Assembly: GCA_024699495.1 (NCBI GenBank)
Contig: JAILPK010000030.1
Coordinates: forward strand, 1 to 64,000
Reading direction: 5' to 3'
DNA length: 64,000 nucleotides
Origin: Bacteroidaceae bacterium
Lineage (GTDB): Bacteria > Bacteroidota > Bacteroidia > Bacteroidales > Bacteroidaceae
The notes under the pieces: model-generated
Told to the model about the DNA's origin: nothing
The model's input: the letters and a program-made list of their open reading frames with translations, nothing else
The model's database searches: none
Part shown: positions 16,728-30,845 of the stretch, in pieces
Numbering within the stretch: the first letter of the stretch is position 1
How the letters are laid out: each line of letters starts with the position of its first letter
Position numbers and translations under genes: made by a program

Positions 16728-17282
16728 ATGGCAGAATCAGCATTGAAATGGTACGTGCTGCGTGCCATCTCGGGGAAAGAAGGCAAGGTTAAGGAGTATA
16801 TCGACGCCCAAAACGCCCAAGGCGACTACGGCACGAAACTCTCACAGGTGCTTATCCCCACTGAAAAGATTTACGTTAACCGCAACGGTAAGCGTGTCTT
16901 GAAGGAACGTCCGCTTCTGGTGGGCGGTTATGTGTTGGTAGAATGTCAGATGGATGAGACTGTTCAGGCTCTGTTGCGCTACACGCCCAACGTGCTCGGA
17001 TTCCTCGGAGAAACAAAGGCTACCTCAACCCCCATGCCCATCCGCCCGAACGAGATCAACGTTCTGCTCGGCACGATAGACGAGCTGGCTGACGTGCCTG
17101 TTGACGCTCCCATTCCATACGTGGTCGGGGATGCGGTCAAAGTATCCGACGGCCCCTTCAGCGGCTTTGATGCCATTGTTGAGGAAGTGAACAGCGAAAA
17201 GAAGAAGCTGAAAGTGTCTGTCAAGATCTTCGGGCGTAAGACACCGCTCGAACTTGGTTTCATGCAGGTCGTGAAGGAATAG
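16728..17282 (+). CDS. nusG: Transcription termination/antitermination factor NusG
   Basis: A 184-residue protein with an N-terminal NGN domain ('KWYVLRAISGKEGKVKEYI', 'ERPLLVGGYVLVECQMDE') and a C-terminal KOW domain near residues 130-184 ('VGDAVKVSDGPFSGFDAIVEEVN'). It binds the RNA polymerase clamp and couples it to Rho or to the ribosome. It sits in the standard secE-nusG-rplK order. Confidence 0.96.
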   Translation: MAESALKWYVLRAISGKEGKVKEYIDAQNAQGDYGTKLSQVLIPTEKIYVNRNGKRVLKERPLLVGGYVLVECQMDETVQALLRYTPNVLGFLGETKATSTPMPIRPNEINVLLGTIDELADVPVDAPIPYVVGDAVKVSDGPFSGFDAIVEEVNSEKKKLKVSVKIFGRKTPLELGFMQVVKE

Positions 17283-17336
17283 GCGAATGTTACGCGCCCG
17301 ACCCTCACATACAATCACTAATAATGAATTATAAAA

Positions 17337-17774
17337 ATGGCTAAAGAAGTTGCTGGATTAATCAAATTGCAGATTAAAGGAGGCGCAGCCAATCCATCGC
17401 CCCCAGTAGGACCGGCTCTCGGTTCCAAGGGTATAAACATCATGGATTTCTGCAAGGCTTTCAATGCCAGAACACAGGACAAGGCCGGCAAGGTACTGCC
17501 TGTGGTCATCACCTATTACACCGACAAGAGCTACGATTTTATCGTAAAGACTCCTCCCGTGGCTGTTCAGCTCCTGGAGGCCGCCAAGGTGAAGGGTGGC
17601 AGTGCAGAGCCTAACCGCAAGAAGGTCGCAAGCATCACTTGGGATCAGGTGCGGGAAATCGCCACCGATAAGATGCCTGACTTGAACTGCTTCACAGTTG
17701 AGTCTGCCATGAAGTTGGTCGCAGGAACAGCTCGTAGCATGGGTATCACCGTGAAGGGTGACTTCCCCGGTTAA
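17337..17774 (+). CDS. rplK: 50S ribosomal protein L11
   Basis: 145 residues, full length. It has the N-terminal proline-rich switch segment '[20 protein letters not shown]' and a C-terminal rRNA-binding domain ending '[14 protein letters not shown]'. L11 forms the base of the GTPase-associated centre. It is followed 21 nt later by rplA. Confidence 0.98.
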   Translation: MAKEVAGLIKLQIKGGAANPSPPVGPALGSKGINIMDFCKAFNARTQDKAGKVLPVVITYYTDKSYDFIVKTPPVAVQLLEAAKVKGGSAEPNRKKVASITWDQVREIATDKMPDLNCFTVESAMKLVAGTARSMGITVKGDFPG

Positions 17775-17795
17775 AACATTAAATCTTCAGAAACA

Positions 17796-18494
17796 ATGAG
17801 TAAACTGACAAAAAATCAGAAGCTGGTCGCTGAGAAGATTGAGGCTGGGAAAGCATACACCCTCAAAGAAGCTGCAGAACTGGTCAAGGAAATCACCACG
17901 ACCAAGTTTGACGCTTCGGTTGATATCGATGTGCGACTGGGCGTTGACCCTCGTAAAGCCAACCAGATGGTGCGCGGCGTCGTATCCCTGCCCAACGGAA
18001 CGGGTAAGGTGACCCGCGTGCTCTGCCTCTGCACTCCCGATCAGGAGAATGCAGCCAAGGAAGCTGGTGCCGACTACGTAGGACTCGACGAGTATATTGA
18101 AAAAATCAAAGGTGGATGGACTGACATTGATGTAATCATCACCATGCCTTCCATCATGGGTAAGATTGGTGCTCTGGGCCGTATCCTCGGTCCGCGCGGA
18201 CTCATGCCTAACCCCAAGAGCGGTACTGTGACCATGGATGTCGCCAAGGCCGTGCGCGAGGTAAAGCAGGGTAAGATAGACTTCAAGGTTGACAAGACCG
18301 GTATTGTGCATGCTTCCATTGGCAAGGTGTCTTTTTCTGCTCAGAAAATCGCCGAAAACGCCAAGGAGTTCATCGCTACCATCATCAAACTGAAGCCCGC
18401 TGCAGCCAAGGGCACTTATATCAAGAGTATTTATCTTTCGAGTACCATGAGCCTGGGCATCAAGATTGACCCTAAGGCTTGTGAGGAAGTCTAA
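17796..18494 (+). CDS. rplA: 50S ribosomal protein L1
   Basis: 232 residues, the usual length. It contains the signature '[20 protein letters not shown]' and the N-terminal '[19 protein letters not shown]'. L1 forms the mobile stalk at the E site; in other bacteria it also represses its own rplKA mRNA, and whether that applies here is not visible. Confidence 0.98.
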   Translation: MSKLTKNQKLVAEKIEAGKAYTLKEAAELVKEITTTKFDASVDIDVRLGVDPRKANQMVRGVVSLPNGTGKVTRVLCLCTPDQENAAKEAGADYVGLDEYIEKIKGGWTDIDVIITMPSIMGKIGALGRILGPRGLMPNPKSGTVTMDVAKAVREVKQGKIDFKVDKTGIVHASIGKVSFSAQKIAENAKEFIATIIKLKPAAAKGTYIKSIYLSSTMSLGIKIDPKACEEV

Positions 18495-18515
18495 CCCACA
18501 TAAAAGCTTGCTATC

Positions 18516-19040
18516 ATGAGAAAAGAAGATAAAGGCGTTATCATTGAACAATTGGGCGAACAGCTGAAGGCCTATCCCCATTTCTATCTCGTTGACGTCA
18601 CAGGAATGAATGCCGCACGCACCAGTTCCATGCGTCGCACTTGCTTCAAGAACGAGATCAAGATGGTGGTGGTGAAGAACACTCTTCTCCACAAGGCTTT
18701 CGAGGCTAGTGATATTGACTTCTCGCCCCTCTATGAGACCCTCAAGGGAACCACAGCAGTACTCTTCGCACAGGTGGCTAACCAGCCCGCAAAGATGCTG
18801 AAGGATTTCGTAAAGGGTAAGGAAACTATTCCCGCGCTAAAGGGTGCTTACGCCGAGGAAGGCTTCTATGTTGGAGCCGACCAGCTTGAGGCTCTCTGCG
18901 CCATCAAGAGCAAGAACGAGGTTATCGCCGAGATTGTGGCCCTGCTGCAGTCGCCTGCCAAGAACGTCGTTTCTGCACTTCAGTCTGGAGCCAACACCAT
19001 CCACGGTGTGCTTAAGACTCTCGGCGAGAAGGCCGAATAA
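18516..19040 (+). CDS. rplJ: 50S ribosomal protein L10
   Basis: 174 residues. The N-terminal rRNA-binding domain includes 'KMVVVKNTLLHKAFE'; the C-terminal helix ('VSALQSGANTIHGVLKTLGE') anchors L7/L12 dimers. It lies 21 nt after rplA and 45 nt before rplL. The short rplA-rplJ gap leaves little room for an L10-binding leader of the enterobacterial kind. Confidence 0.97.
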   Translation: MRKEDKGVIIEQLGEQLKAYPHFYLVDVTGMNAARTSSMRRTCFKNEIKMVVVKNTLLHKAFEASDIDFSPLYETLKGTTAVLFAQVANQPAKMLKDFVKGKETIPALKGAYAEEGFYVGADQLEALCAIKSKNEVIAEIVALLQSPAKNVVSALQSGANTIHGVLKTLGEKAE

Positions 19041-19085
19041 CAAAACTTATTCACCCATTAAAACAAACAAAAATCTTATATTAAT

Positions 19086-19466
19086 ATGGCAGATTTGAAA
19101 GCAATCGCTGAAGAGTTGGTTAACTTGACAGTGAAAGAAGTAAATGAGTTGGCAACCATCCTCAAGGAGGAGTATGGTATCGAACCCGCCGCAGCTGCAG
19201 TTGCTGTTGCTGCTGGTCCAGCTGCTGGTGGCGCTGCCGCTGCCGCTGAGGAGAAGACTGACTTTGACGTAGTCCTCAAGAGCGCAGGTGCTGCTAAGCT
19301 GCAGGTCGTTAAGGCCGTTAAGGAAGCTTGCGGACTTGGCCTGAAGGAAGCTAAAGAACTCGTTGACGGTGCTCCCAGCACCCTGAAGGAAGGCATGCCC
19401 AAGGCTGACGCTGAGGCTCTGAAGAAGACCCTCGAAGAGGCCGGAGCTGAAATCGAGCTCAAGTAA
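19086..19466 (+). CDS. rplL: 50S ribosomal protein L7/L12
   Basis: 126 residues in three parts: an N-terminal dimerisation helix region (1-33), an Ala/Gly-rich flexible hinge at about 38-57, and a C-terminal factor-binding domain with '[20 protein letters not shown]'. It forms the stalk that recruits translation GTPases. A likely attenuator follows the gene (19495-19530). Confidence 0.98.
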   Translation: MADLKAIAEELVNLTVKEVNELATILKEEYGIEPAAAAVAVAAGPAAGGAAAAAEEKTDFDVVLKSAGAAKLQVVKAVKEACGLGLKEAKELVDGAPSTLKEGMPKADAEALKKTLEEAGAEIELK

Positions 19467-19494
19467 GCATCCCATCCGATTAGGATACAACAGG

Positions 19495-19530
19495 GTAGAG
19501 AACTCTCTGGTAGGGAGTCCTCTACTTTTT
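19495..19530 (+). terminator. Attenuator-like terminator between rplL and rpoB
   Basis: GTAGAGAACTC (19495-19505) pairs with GAGTCCTCTAC (19515-19525) with a single A/C mismatch around a 9-nt loop, followed directly by five T (19526-19530). rpoB starts 47 nt later on the same strand with no obvious new promoter, so it probably ends only part of the transcripts and lowers rpoBC expression relative to the ribosomal genes. Confidence 0.75.
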
Positions 19531-19576
19531 GCGTCTCATAGCATCAACTACACTTTACATCACAAATTATCTCCTA

Positions 19577-22500
19577 ATGGCAAATATCGTAAACCAAAGA
19601 GTCAATTTCGCCTCGGTGAAGAACCCGATGCCATTCCCGGATTTCCTGGAGGTGCAACTGAAGTCCTTCAATGACTTCCTGCAGTTGGACACGCCTCCAG
19701 AAAAGCGTAAGAACGACGGCCTCTATAAGGTATTCTCCGAGAACTTCCCCATAGCTGACACGCGCAACAACTTCGTCCTGGAATTCCTGGATTACTACAT
19801 TGACCCGCCCCGCTATTCAATAGAGGAGTGCCTGGAGCGCGGACTTACCTATGCCGTGCCATTGAAGGCCAAGCTGAAACTCTATTGCACCGACCCGGAT
19901 CATGAGGATTTCGGAACGGTGATTCAGGATGTCTTTCTGGGCCCGATCCCCTATATGACTCCCAACGGCACATTCGTAATCAACGGTGCCGAGCGCGTCG
20001 TTGTTTCACAGCTGCACCGCTCCCCCGGCGTGTTCTTTGGTTCCAGCGTACATGCCAACGGCTCACAGCTCTACAGCGCACGTATCATCCCCTTCAAGGG
20101 CTCGTGGATAGAGTTCGCCACGGACATCAACAATGTGATGTATGCCTATATCGACCGTAAGAAAAAACTGCCCGTCACCACACTGCTGCGCGCCATCGGT
20201 TTCGAGAATGACAAGGACATCCTCGAGATTTTCGACCTGGCCGAAGATGTGAAGGTGACAAAGACCAGCCTCAAGAAATACATAGGCCGCAAACTTGCAG
20301 CCCGCGTATTGAAGAGCTGGGTAGAGGACTTCGTTGACGAGGACACCGGTGAAGTGGTATCCATTGAGCGTAACGAAGTAATCATGGAGCGCGAGACACT
20401 GCTGGACAAAGACAACATAGAAGAAATCGTTGCCAGCGGCGTCAGCCACGTGCTCATACACAGGGAGAATGTGGATGCCAGCGATTACAGCATCATATTC
20501 AACACTCTGGCCAAGGACCCTTCCAACAGCGAAAAGGAAGCCGTGCTGTATATCTACCGCCAGCTGCGTAACGCAGACCCCGCCGACGACCAGAGCGCAC
20601 GCGAAGCCATCCAGAACCTGTTCTTCTCAGAAAAAAGATATGACCTCGGAGAGGTAGGCCGCTACCGCATCAACCGCAAGCTCGGACTGGATACAGCACC
20701 CGACACACGCGTGCTTACCCGCGAGGACATTATACATATTATAAAATACCTTATCGAACTGGTCAACTCCAAGGCACAGGTGGATGATATCGACCACCTC
20801 TCCAACCGCCGTGTGCGCACCGTAGGAGAGCAGCTATCTAACCAGTTCGCCATCGGCCTGGCACGCATGAGCCGCACCATCCGCGAACGTATGAATGTAC
20901 GCGACAACGAGGTGTTCGCTCCAACCGACCTCATAAATGCCAAGACCATTTCCAGCGTCATCAACTCCTTCTTCGGAACAAACGCCCTGAGCCAGTTCAT
21001 GGATCAGACGAACCCGCTTGCCGAGGTGACTCACAAGCGCCGTCTCTCTGCCCTCGGACCCGGCGGTCTGAGCCGCGAGCGTGCCGGATTCGAGGTGCGT
21101 GACGTGCATTATACACACTACGGACGCCTCTGTCCTATCGAATCTCCTGAAGGACCTAACATCGGTCTTATCTCCTCGCTCTGCGTATATGCCAAGATTA
21201 ATGAATTGGGCTTCATCTCTACACCTTACCGCAAGGTTAACGGCGGAGTGGTGGACCTCACTCCCGATGGCATCAAATACTTCACTGCAGAGGAAGAAGA
21301 GAATCTCATCATCGGTCAGGGCAATGCCCCGCTGCGTGACGACGGCACCTTTATCCGCAAGGTCGTGAAATGCCGTCAGGACGACGACTACCCAGTAGTC
21401 CCGCCCACGGAGGTTGACCTCATGGATGTCGCTCCGCAGCAGATTGCCTCTATCGCCGCATCTCTCATCCCGTTCCTTGAGCACGATGATGCCCACCGCG
21501 CTCTGATGGGTTCGAACATGATGCGCCAGGCAGTTCCACTGCTGTGCACCGAAGCTCCTATCGTTGGAACAGGCATCGAGAAGCAGGTATGCGACGACAG
21601 CCGCACAATGATTACTGCTGAGGGCGACGGAATCGTGGAGTATGTGGATTCAACCACAATACGAATCCTCTATGACCGCACAGAGGATGAGGAATTCGTA
21701 AGCTTTGAGCCGGCTCTGAAGGAATACCGCATTCCTAAGTTCCGCCGCACAAACCAGAATATGACAATTGACCTGCGCCCCATCTGCGAGAAGGGCCAGC
21801 GAGTAAAACTGGGCGATATCCTCACCGAGGGTTACAGCACAGAGAAAGGCGAACTCGCCTTGGGTAAGAACCTCCTTGTGGCTTACATGCCATGGAAGGG
21901 TTACAACTATGAGGATGCTATCGTGCTCAACGAGCGCGTGGTCCGTGAGGATATCCTCACCAGCGTGCACGTTGAAGAATTCAGTCTTGAAGTCCGCGAG
22001 ACCAAGCGCGGCGTAGAAGAGCTCACCTCTGACATCCCCAACGTCAGCGAGGAGGCAACCAAAGATCTGGACGAAAATGGTATTATCCGCGTTGGCGCTC
22101 AGGTATTGCCCGGTGACATCCTTATCGGTAAGATTACACCTAAGGGCGAAAGCGACCCCTCACCGGAAGAGAAACTGCTGCGTGCCATCTTCGGCGACAA
22201 GGCCGGAGACGTCAAGGACGCCTCTCTTAAGGCCAGTCCCTCACTCAGCGGTACAATCATCGACAAAAAGCTGTTTAGTCGCGCAATCAAAACCCGTCAG
22301 CAGAAGCTGGAAGACAAGCAGCGTCTGCCGAAGATTGACGAGGAATTCAACTCCAAGGTTGACGACCTCAAGGCAATCCTCATTGACAAGTTGCTCGAAC
22401 TGACCAAGGACCTCAAGTCCCAGGGCGTAAAAGACTATATGGGCGCAGAGGTTATAGCCAAGGGCGAGAAATTCACAGAGGCTGCTCTGACTCCGCTGGA

Positions 22501-23386
22501 CTACACCGGCATCCAACTCGCACGCTGGACCAACGATGAGCATGTCAACCATCTCATCTCCCAGCTGATTATCAACTTCATAAAGAAGTACAAGCTGCTT
22601 GATGCCGAGACAAAGCGCAAGAAGTTTGCCATCACCATCGGTGACGAACTGCCCTCTGGCATCATACAGATGGCCAAGGTATATGTAGCCAAGAAACGTA
22701 AGATTGGCGTAGGCGACAAGATGGCCGGACGTCACGGTAACAAGGGTATCGTCTCAAAGGTAGTCCGCCAGGAAGACATGCCGTTCCTCGCCGACGGAAC
22801 TCCCGTTGACGTAGTGCTGAACCCGCTGGGTGTGCCTTCACGTATGAATATCGGACAGATATTCGAAACTGTACTTGGCGCTGCCGGAAAGGAACTCGGC
22901 GTGAAGTTCTCCACTCCTATCTTCGACGGCGCAACGCTCGACGACCTCTGCGAATGGACCGACAAGGCCGGTCTGCCCCGCTACTGCTCCACTCAGCTCT
23001 ATGACGGAGCCACCGGAGAGAAGTTCGACCAGCTGGCCACAGTGGGTATTGCATATATGCTGAAACTCGGACACATGGTTGAAGATAAGATGCACGCCCG
23101 CTCCATCGGCCCATACAGCCTCATCACCCAGCAGCCACTTGGCGGTAAAGCCCAGTTCGGCGGTCAGCGTTTCGGAGAGATGGAGGTCTGGGCTATCGAA
23201 GCATTCGGTGCCAGCCACGTACTTCAGGAAATACTCACCATCAAGAGTGACGACGTCAACGGGCGCAGCAAAGCATACGAGTCTATCGTCAAGGGCGACC
23301 CGATGCCTACTCCAGGTATTCCTGAATCCCTGAATGTGCTGCTGCACGAGCTTCGTGGACTCGGACTCTCCGTGACACTTGAATAA
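19577..23386 (+). CDS. rpoB: DNA-directed RNA polymerase subunit beta
   Basis: 1269 residues from the ATG at 19577 ('[17 protein letters not shown]'), which matches the normal start of Bacteroidetes RpoB. The frame is open 48 nt further back, but that stretch overlaps the attenuator T-run. Visible landmarks are the rifampicin region ('[19 protein letters not shown]', '[12 protein letters not shown]'), '[12 protein letters not shown]', and the C-terminal '[18 protein letters not shown]'. The residues at the usual rifampicin-resistance sites look wild type. rpoC follows 40 nt later. Confidence 0.98.
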   Translation: MANIVNQRVNFASVKNPMPFPDFLEVQLKSFNDFLQLDTPPEKRKNDGLYKVFSENFPIADTRNNFVLEFLDYYIDPPRYSIEECLERGLTYAVPLKAKLKLYCTDPDHEDFGTVIQDVFLGPIPYMTPNGTFVINGAERVVVSQLHRSPGVFFGSSVHANGSQLYSARIIPFKGSWIEFATDINNVMYAYIDRKKKLPVTTLLRAIGFENDKDILEIFDLAEDVKVTKTSLKKYIGRKLAARVLKSWVEDFVDEDTGEVVSIERNEVIMERETLLDKDNIEEIVASGVSHVLIHRENVDASDYSIIFNTLAKDPSNSEKEAVLYIYRQLRNADPADDQSAREAIQNLFFSEKRYDLGEVGRYRINRKLGLDTAPDTRVLTREDIIHIIKYLIELVNSKAQVDDIDHLSNRRVRTVGEQLSNQFAIGLARMSRTIRERMNVRDNEVFAPTDLINAKTISSVINSFFGTNALSQFMDQTNPLAEVTHKRRLSALGPGGLSRERAGFEVRDVHYTHYGRLCPIESPEGPNIGLISSLCVYAKINELGFISTPYRKVNGGVVDLTPDGIKYFTAEEEENLIIGQGNAPLRDDGTFIRKVVKCRQDDDYPVVPPTEVDLMDVAPQQIASIAASLIPFLEHDDAHRALMGSNMMRQAVPLLCTEAPIVGTGIEKQVCDDSRTMITAEGDGIVEYVDSTTIRILYDRTEDEEFVSFEPALKEYRIPKFRRTNQNMTIDLRPICEKGQRVKLGDILTEGYSTEKGELALGKNLLVAYMPWKGYNYEDAIVLNERVVREDILTSVHVEEFSLEVRETKRGVEELTSDIPNVSEEATKDLDENGIIRVGAQVLPGDILIGKITPKGESDPSPEEKLLRAIFGDKAGDVKDASLKASPSLSGTIIDKKLFSRAIKTRQQKLEDKQRLPKIDEEFNSKVDDLKAILIDKLLELTKDLKSQGVKDYMGAEVIAKGEKFTEAALTPLDYTGIQLARWTNDEHVNHLISQLIINFIKKYKLLDAETKRKKFAITIGDELPSGIIQMAKVYVAKKRKIGVGDKMAGRHGNKGIVSKVVRQEDMPFLADGTPVDVVLNPLGVPSRMNIGQIFETVLGAAGKELGVKFSTPIFDGATLDDLCEWTDKAGLPRYCSTQLYDGATGEKFDQLATVGIAYMLKLGHMVEDKMHARSIGPYSLITQQPLGGKAQFGGQRFGEMEVWAIEAFGASHVLQEILTIKSDDVNGRSKAYESIVKGDPMPTPGIPESLNVLLHELRGLGLSVTLE

Positions 23387-23426
23387 ACTTTTTATAATTA
23401 AACTTTAAAATCTCAACTTTAAAGTT

Positions 23427-27710
<4,284 letters not shown>

Positions 27711-27747
27711 GGAAGGACAGTCCGGACCTCCGGACCACTATAACAAC

Positions 27748-27779
27748 AATCCCCGCGCAAGGCAGCTTGCGCGGGGATT
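27748..27779 (+). terminator. Strong terminator of the rpoBC operon
   Basis: AATCCCCGCGCAAG (27748-27761) pairs with CTTGCGCGGGGATT (27766-27779): 14 bp with a 4-nt loop. The T-run after it is weak, but the stem is very stable and is correctly placed 38 nt past the rpoC stop. Confidence 0.8.
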
Positions 27780-27858
27780 CACCTTGTATATCAGCCATCA
27801 GTTGCTCTTCCGAATACCTGTGAAAGCCATATATCTGAACAGCTAACCAGGCCAAACA

Positions 27859-27899
27859 CCTACAGATGGGTGAGCCCCCTGCCTACAGATAGATGAGCC
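27859..27899. repeat. Two-copy direct repeat with 23-nt period
   Basis: CCTACAGATGGGTGAGCC and CCTACAGATAGATGAGCC differ at two of 18 positions and start 23 nt apart. The spacing is close to that of the longer arrays at 12766, 52966 and 60628. Confidence 0.7.
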
Positions 27900-27978
27900 A
27901 TCGGCCTCATGCTGAATATTTCCGGGTTTAAGGACGCATTAGAGACTTGCACCCATCAGACGATGCTCATGCGGAGCA

Positions 27979-28008
27979 TAAAAAAGGCGGGAATCTGAAA
28001 TTCCCGCC
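27979..28008 (-). terminator. Intrinsic terminator of the HU gene
   Basis: On the minus strand, GGCGGGAAT (28008-28000) pairs with ATTCCCGCC (27994-27986) around a 5-nt loop and is followed by a run of T (27985-27980). It lies 48 nt past the HU stop codon. Confidence 0.85.
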
Positions 28009-28055
28009 GCCATTTATGCGCAAAGGGCGCATTAAGGGTTTAAAATTTGACAAGT

Positions 28056-28328
28056 TTACTGAATAGCAGCGTCAAGTTCTGCACCAGCCTTGAACTTAGC
28101 TACTTTCTTAGCAGCAATCTTGATGGCCTGCTTAGTCTGAGGGTTGATACCAGTGCGAGCACTGCGTTCGCCAGTAGCGAATGTACCAAAGCCAACGAGA
28201 GCAACTTTGTCACCAGCTTTCAGAGCCTCGGTAATAGCCTCAAGAGTAGCTTCAAGAGCCTTCTTTGCATCTACTTTTGTCAAACCAGCCTTTGCTGCGA
28301 TGGCGGCTGTCAATTCTGTCTTGTTCAT
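28056..28328 (-). CDS. HU family DNA-binding protein
   Basis: 90 residues, the full length of HU/IHF proteins. It begins 'MNKTELTAAIAAKAGLTKVD' and has the DNA-inserting arm 'GERSARTGINPQTKQAI', where the conserved Pro of the R-N-P-x-T motif is present as INPQT. It bends and compacts DNA as a homodimer. It is a single-gene unit with its own promoter (28404-28434) and terminator (27979-28008), implying high, independent expression. Confidence 0.95.
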   Translation of the reverse strand: MNKTELTAAIAAKAGLTKVDAKKALEATLEAITEALKAGDKVALVGFGTFATGERSARTGINPQTKQAIKIAAKKVAKFKAGAELDAAIQ

Positions 28329-28403
28329 ACTTAAAAGAGTTTTAAATGATTGGTTATATTAAATAATCTCTAAAGAACTGCGAAATAGTTATTTATTTCG
28401 AGG

Positions 28404-28434
28404 CAAAGTTATGAAATCTTGTATTGTCTGCAAA
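28404..28434 (-). promoter_or_regulatory. Promoter of the HU gene
   Basis: On the minus strand, TTTG (28434-28431), exactly 19 nt, then TAACTTTG (28411-28404). The start codon at 28328 leaves a leader of about 70 nt. Confidence 0.8.
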
Positions 28435-28556
28435 CTTTTTTCTCAAAAAACGTTGTTTTTTACAAAAAAAAGACCATTTGTACCCTACGATAGACCGAAT
28501 TTGTCTATTTTTGCAGCCAAAACAATAAAAAGACAAACAATTAGCTATAGATAATT

Positions 28557-29456
28557 ATGCGAATGAATATGCCACCTGTAACAAAGAACCTTCTAATCAT
28601 CAACGTGTTGATGTTTTTAGGTCAGCTTGTTGCAAAACGTTACGGCATCGAACTGGAAAGTATTCTTGGCCTGCATTTCTTCATGGCCTCCAATTTCAGG
28701 CTTCACCAATTTTTCACTTACATGTTCATGCATGCAAGTGTGGAACACATCTTCCTGAATATGTTCGCCCTGTGGATGTTCGGAAGACTGATGGAGCAGG
28801 TGATGGGTTCGAAACGCTTCCTCTATTACTACATTATATGCGGAGTAGGAGCCGGCATAATACAGGAATGTGCCCAATGGATTAACTATATGGCTGAAGG
28901 CCTGAATGCTTATGAGGGTGTGAACATAGGCAACGGCACTGTGCTGGAGATGGACCAATACCTCAATATGTGGAATACAGTGGGAGCCTCGGGTGCCGTG
29001 TATGGAATTCTGCTTGCGTTTGGAATGACCTTTCCGGAGGAGCGGATGTTCATTATCCCCATACCAGTGCCTATCAAAGCAAAATGGTTTGTATTGGGCT
29101 ACGCCGTGATTGAGTTGCTAAGCGCCTTCCACAACAACGGAGACCACGTGGCTCACATGGCCCATATAGGAGGTATGCTATTTGGTTTCGCTATGATTAT
29201 GTATTGGCGCCACCACCCTATGGTGAACTCTTCAGGCCCGAACGTCTGGGAGCGCATAAAAACGTGGTGGGAGGAATTCCGCAAGCCTAAGATGAAGGTT
29301 CATACCGGTGGCAAGCATTCAGATGATATGGAATGGAACTACCAAAAACGTGAGCGCCAGGCTGAGGTTGACCGCATTCTGGACAAGCTGAAGAAGGTAG
29401 GTTACGAAAATCTCACCGATGAGGAGAAGAAAACTCTGTTTGAGAACAACAAATAG
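28557..29456 (+). CDS. Rhomboid family intramembrane serine protease
   Basis: A 299-residue protein with six membrane segments between about residues 10 and 218. The motif 'HASVEHIFLNMFALWMFG' (His59, His64, Asn68) and the catalytic dyad Ser145 (GASGAVYG) and His203 (AHIGG) are intact. It should cleave membrane proteins within the bilayer. The C-terminal 80 residues are charged and cytoplasmic ('KRERQAEVDRILDKLKKVG'). A TATTTTTG -7 element lies at 28506-28513. The next gene is an exonuclease/endonuclease/phosphatase protein, a pairing I recall from Bacteroides; the substrate is unknown. Confidence 0.92.
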   Translation: MRMNMPPVTKNLLIINVLMFLGQLVAKRYGIELESILGLHFFMASNFRLHQFFTYMFMHASVEHIFLNMFALWMFGRLMEQVMGSKRFLYYYIICGVGAGIIQECAQWINYMAEGLNAYEGVNIGNGTVLEMDQYLNMWNTVGASGAVYGILLAFGMTFPEERMFIIPIPVPIKAKWFVLGYAVIELLSAFHNNGDHVAHMAHIGGMLFGFAMIMYWRHHPMVNSSGPNVWERIKTWWEEFRKPKMKVHTGGKHSDDMEWNYQKRERQAEVDRILDKLKKVGYENLTDEEKKTLFENNK

Positions 29457-29636
29457 AACACTGATCAGAGGGTAGAGACTACTCATTTCCTTTCCTGCAG
29501 GCAGTAAAGAATATCAAATAAGAGGGGAAAGGAAAAGGCTGTCATGCAATAGCCAAGAATCACAAACAAGCCATTCCATCAACAGAAAGGCCATACAAAA
29601 TCACAACTTTCAAACAGGCAAAAAGGATAAATCCAC

Positions 29637-30704
29637 GTGATTAAGGGATTAAAGAAATTCAGCGTGAATATGTTCACGGGGGCTAACGCAGCCGTAATAG
29701 TTCTGCTGTGGGCCAGCTGTGGCGTAACATACCTGCACCCCTCAGCCTTCCCCACGGCCGGACTGCTTGGTCTGTGTTTCCCCGCGTTTTTGGTTCTTGA
29801 CATCGCCTTCATTGTGTTCTGGCTGGTGTTCAAGGTAAGGCGCGTCTGGCTGCCTCTGCTCGGGCTGGCTTTATGCTGGAGCTTCATTCGCGACTATGTC
29901 CCAGTGAACTTTCCATCCCCCTCTCCCAAAGGGACGCTGAACATAATAACATACAACACTCATGGATATGGTCAGGAACTGGCCAAAGAAGAGGACGGTT
30001 CCAACGCCGTAATGAACTACCTGGCACGTTCGGGAGCAGACATCATCTGCCTGCAAGAAGCCACCATGAACAAAACCAAACGCGAGGCATATACAAGCCA
30101 GATGAAGGATAAGGGCTATAATTACTTCGGAGAAAAAGACGAGATAATATACACACGTCTGCCCATCATCAAAGCAGACACCCTCAGCTTCCCCAACCGC
30201 GGCAACGGCGGTATGGCGGCTTGGCTGAAATATGGGCAGGACACTATCATCGTGGTTAACTACCACTTCGAGAGCGACAAGATGACGCCAGAGGTGAAGT
30301 CGGCCTATAGGGAAGCACTGAAAAACCCAGATGACGACAGCGCGAGAAAGGATATAACACCCGTGATTCAGCTGCTCAGCAAAGCAGCACCTTACAGGGC
30401 CGAACAAGCCGACGGGATATATGCTCTGCTGGAAGCCAACCCACAATACCCCGCAATAGTCTGCGGTGACTTCAATGACACCCCTATCTCTTATAGCCAC
30501 CGAGTGCTGACAAAGAAACTGAAAAGCGCCTTCCGCGAGAGCGGCAACGGTGTTGGATTCACCTATCAGGAGCGCGGATTCCCAATACGAATAGACCATA
30601 TCCTCTATGAAGATTCTGTGTGGCGCAGTTTCGGCACACGAGTAGAGAAGAAAATTGACTATTCTGACCACTATCCGGTGGTTACACACCTTATGAAACG
30701 GTAA
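29637..30704 (+). CDS. Membrane-anchored endonuclease/exonuclease/phosphatase family protein
   Basis: 355 residues from a GTG at 29637; an ATG at 29670 is a shorter option. Three hydrophobic segments occupy residues 10-85. The catalytic domain follows, with the metal ligand Glu in 'ICLQEATMNKT', 'VVNYHFESDK', 'CGDFNDTP', 'RIDHILYED' and the final 'YSDHYPVV' His. The fold covers nucleases, sphingomyelinases and phosphoinositide phosphatases, so the substrate cannot be stated; an anchored periplasmic or cytoplasmic phosphoesterase is likely. A loose inverted repeat (about 29487-29540) in the gap upstream may end the rhomboid transcript. Confidence 0.85.
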   Translation: MIKGLKKFSVNMFTGANAAVIVLLWASCGVTYLHPSAFPTAGLLGLCFPAFLVLDIAFIVFWLVFKVRRVWLPLLGLALCWSFIRDYVPVNFPSPSPKGTLNIITYNTHGYGQELAKEEDGSNAVMNYLARSGADIICLQEATMNKTKREAYTSQMKDKGYNYFGEKDEIIYTRLPIIKADTLSFPNRGNGGMAAWLKYGQDTIIVVNYHFESDKMTPEVKSAYREALKNPDDDSARKDITPVIQLLSKAAPYRAEQADGIYALLEANPQYPAIVCGDFNDTPISYSHRVLTKKLKSAFRESGNGVGFTYQERGFPIRIDHILYEDSVWRSFGTRVEKKIDYSDHYPVVTHLMKR

Positions 30705-30784
30705 AAAATGCACCTTTTCCATGTATTTGAGGGTAAAAACCTAAATATTTGCTAAGGAAAGGCTAATCAATTCCAAAAAATCCG

Positions 30785-30792
30785 TATATTTG
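30785..30792 (+). promoter_or_regulatory. Likely -7 element for secDF
   Basis: TATATTTG matches the -7 consensus 54 nt before the secDF start. No TTTG is correctly placed upstream, so the -33 part is weak. Confidence 0.5.
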
Positions 30793-30845
30793 CGCGCTAT
30801 TTTGGCTAATTGAGCATATAAAACCAATAAATTATAATCAAAACA

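Larger units (their letters stand above)
27711..28055. other. Intergenic region between convergent rpoC and HU genes
   Basis: 345 nt with no gene. It holds the rpoC terminator, a two-copy repeat CCTACAGATRGRTGAGCC (27859-27876 and 27882-27899, period 23 nt) and the terminator of the HU gene on the other strand. Confidence 0.8.
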
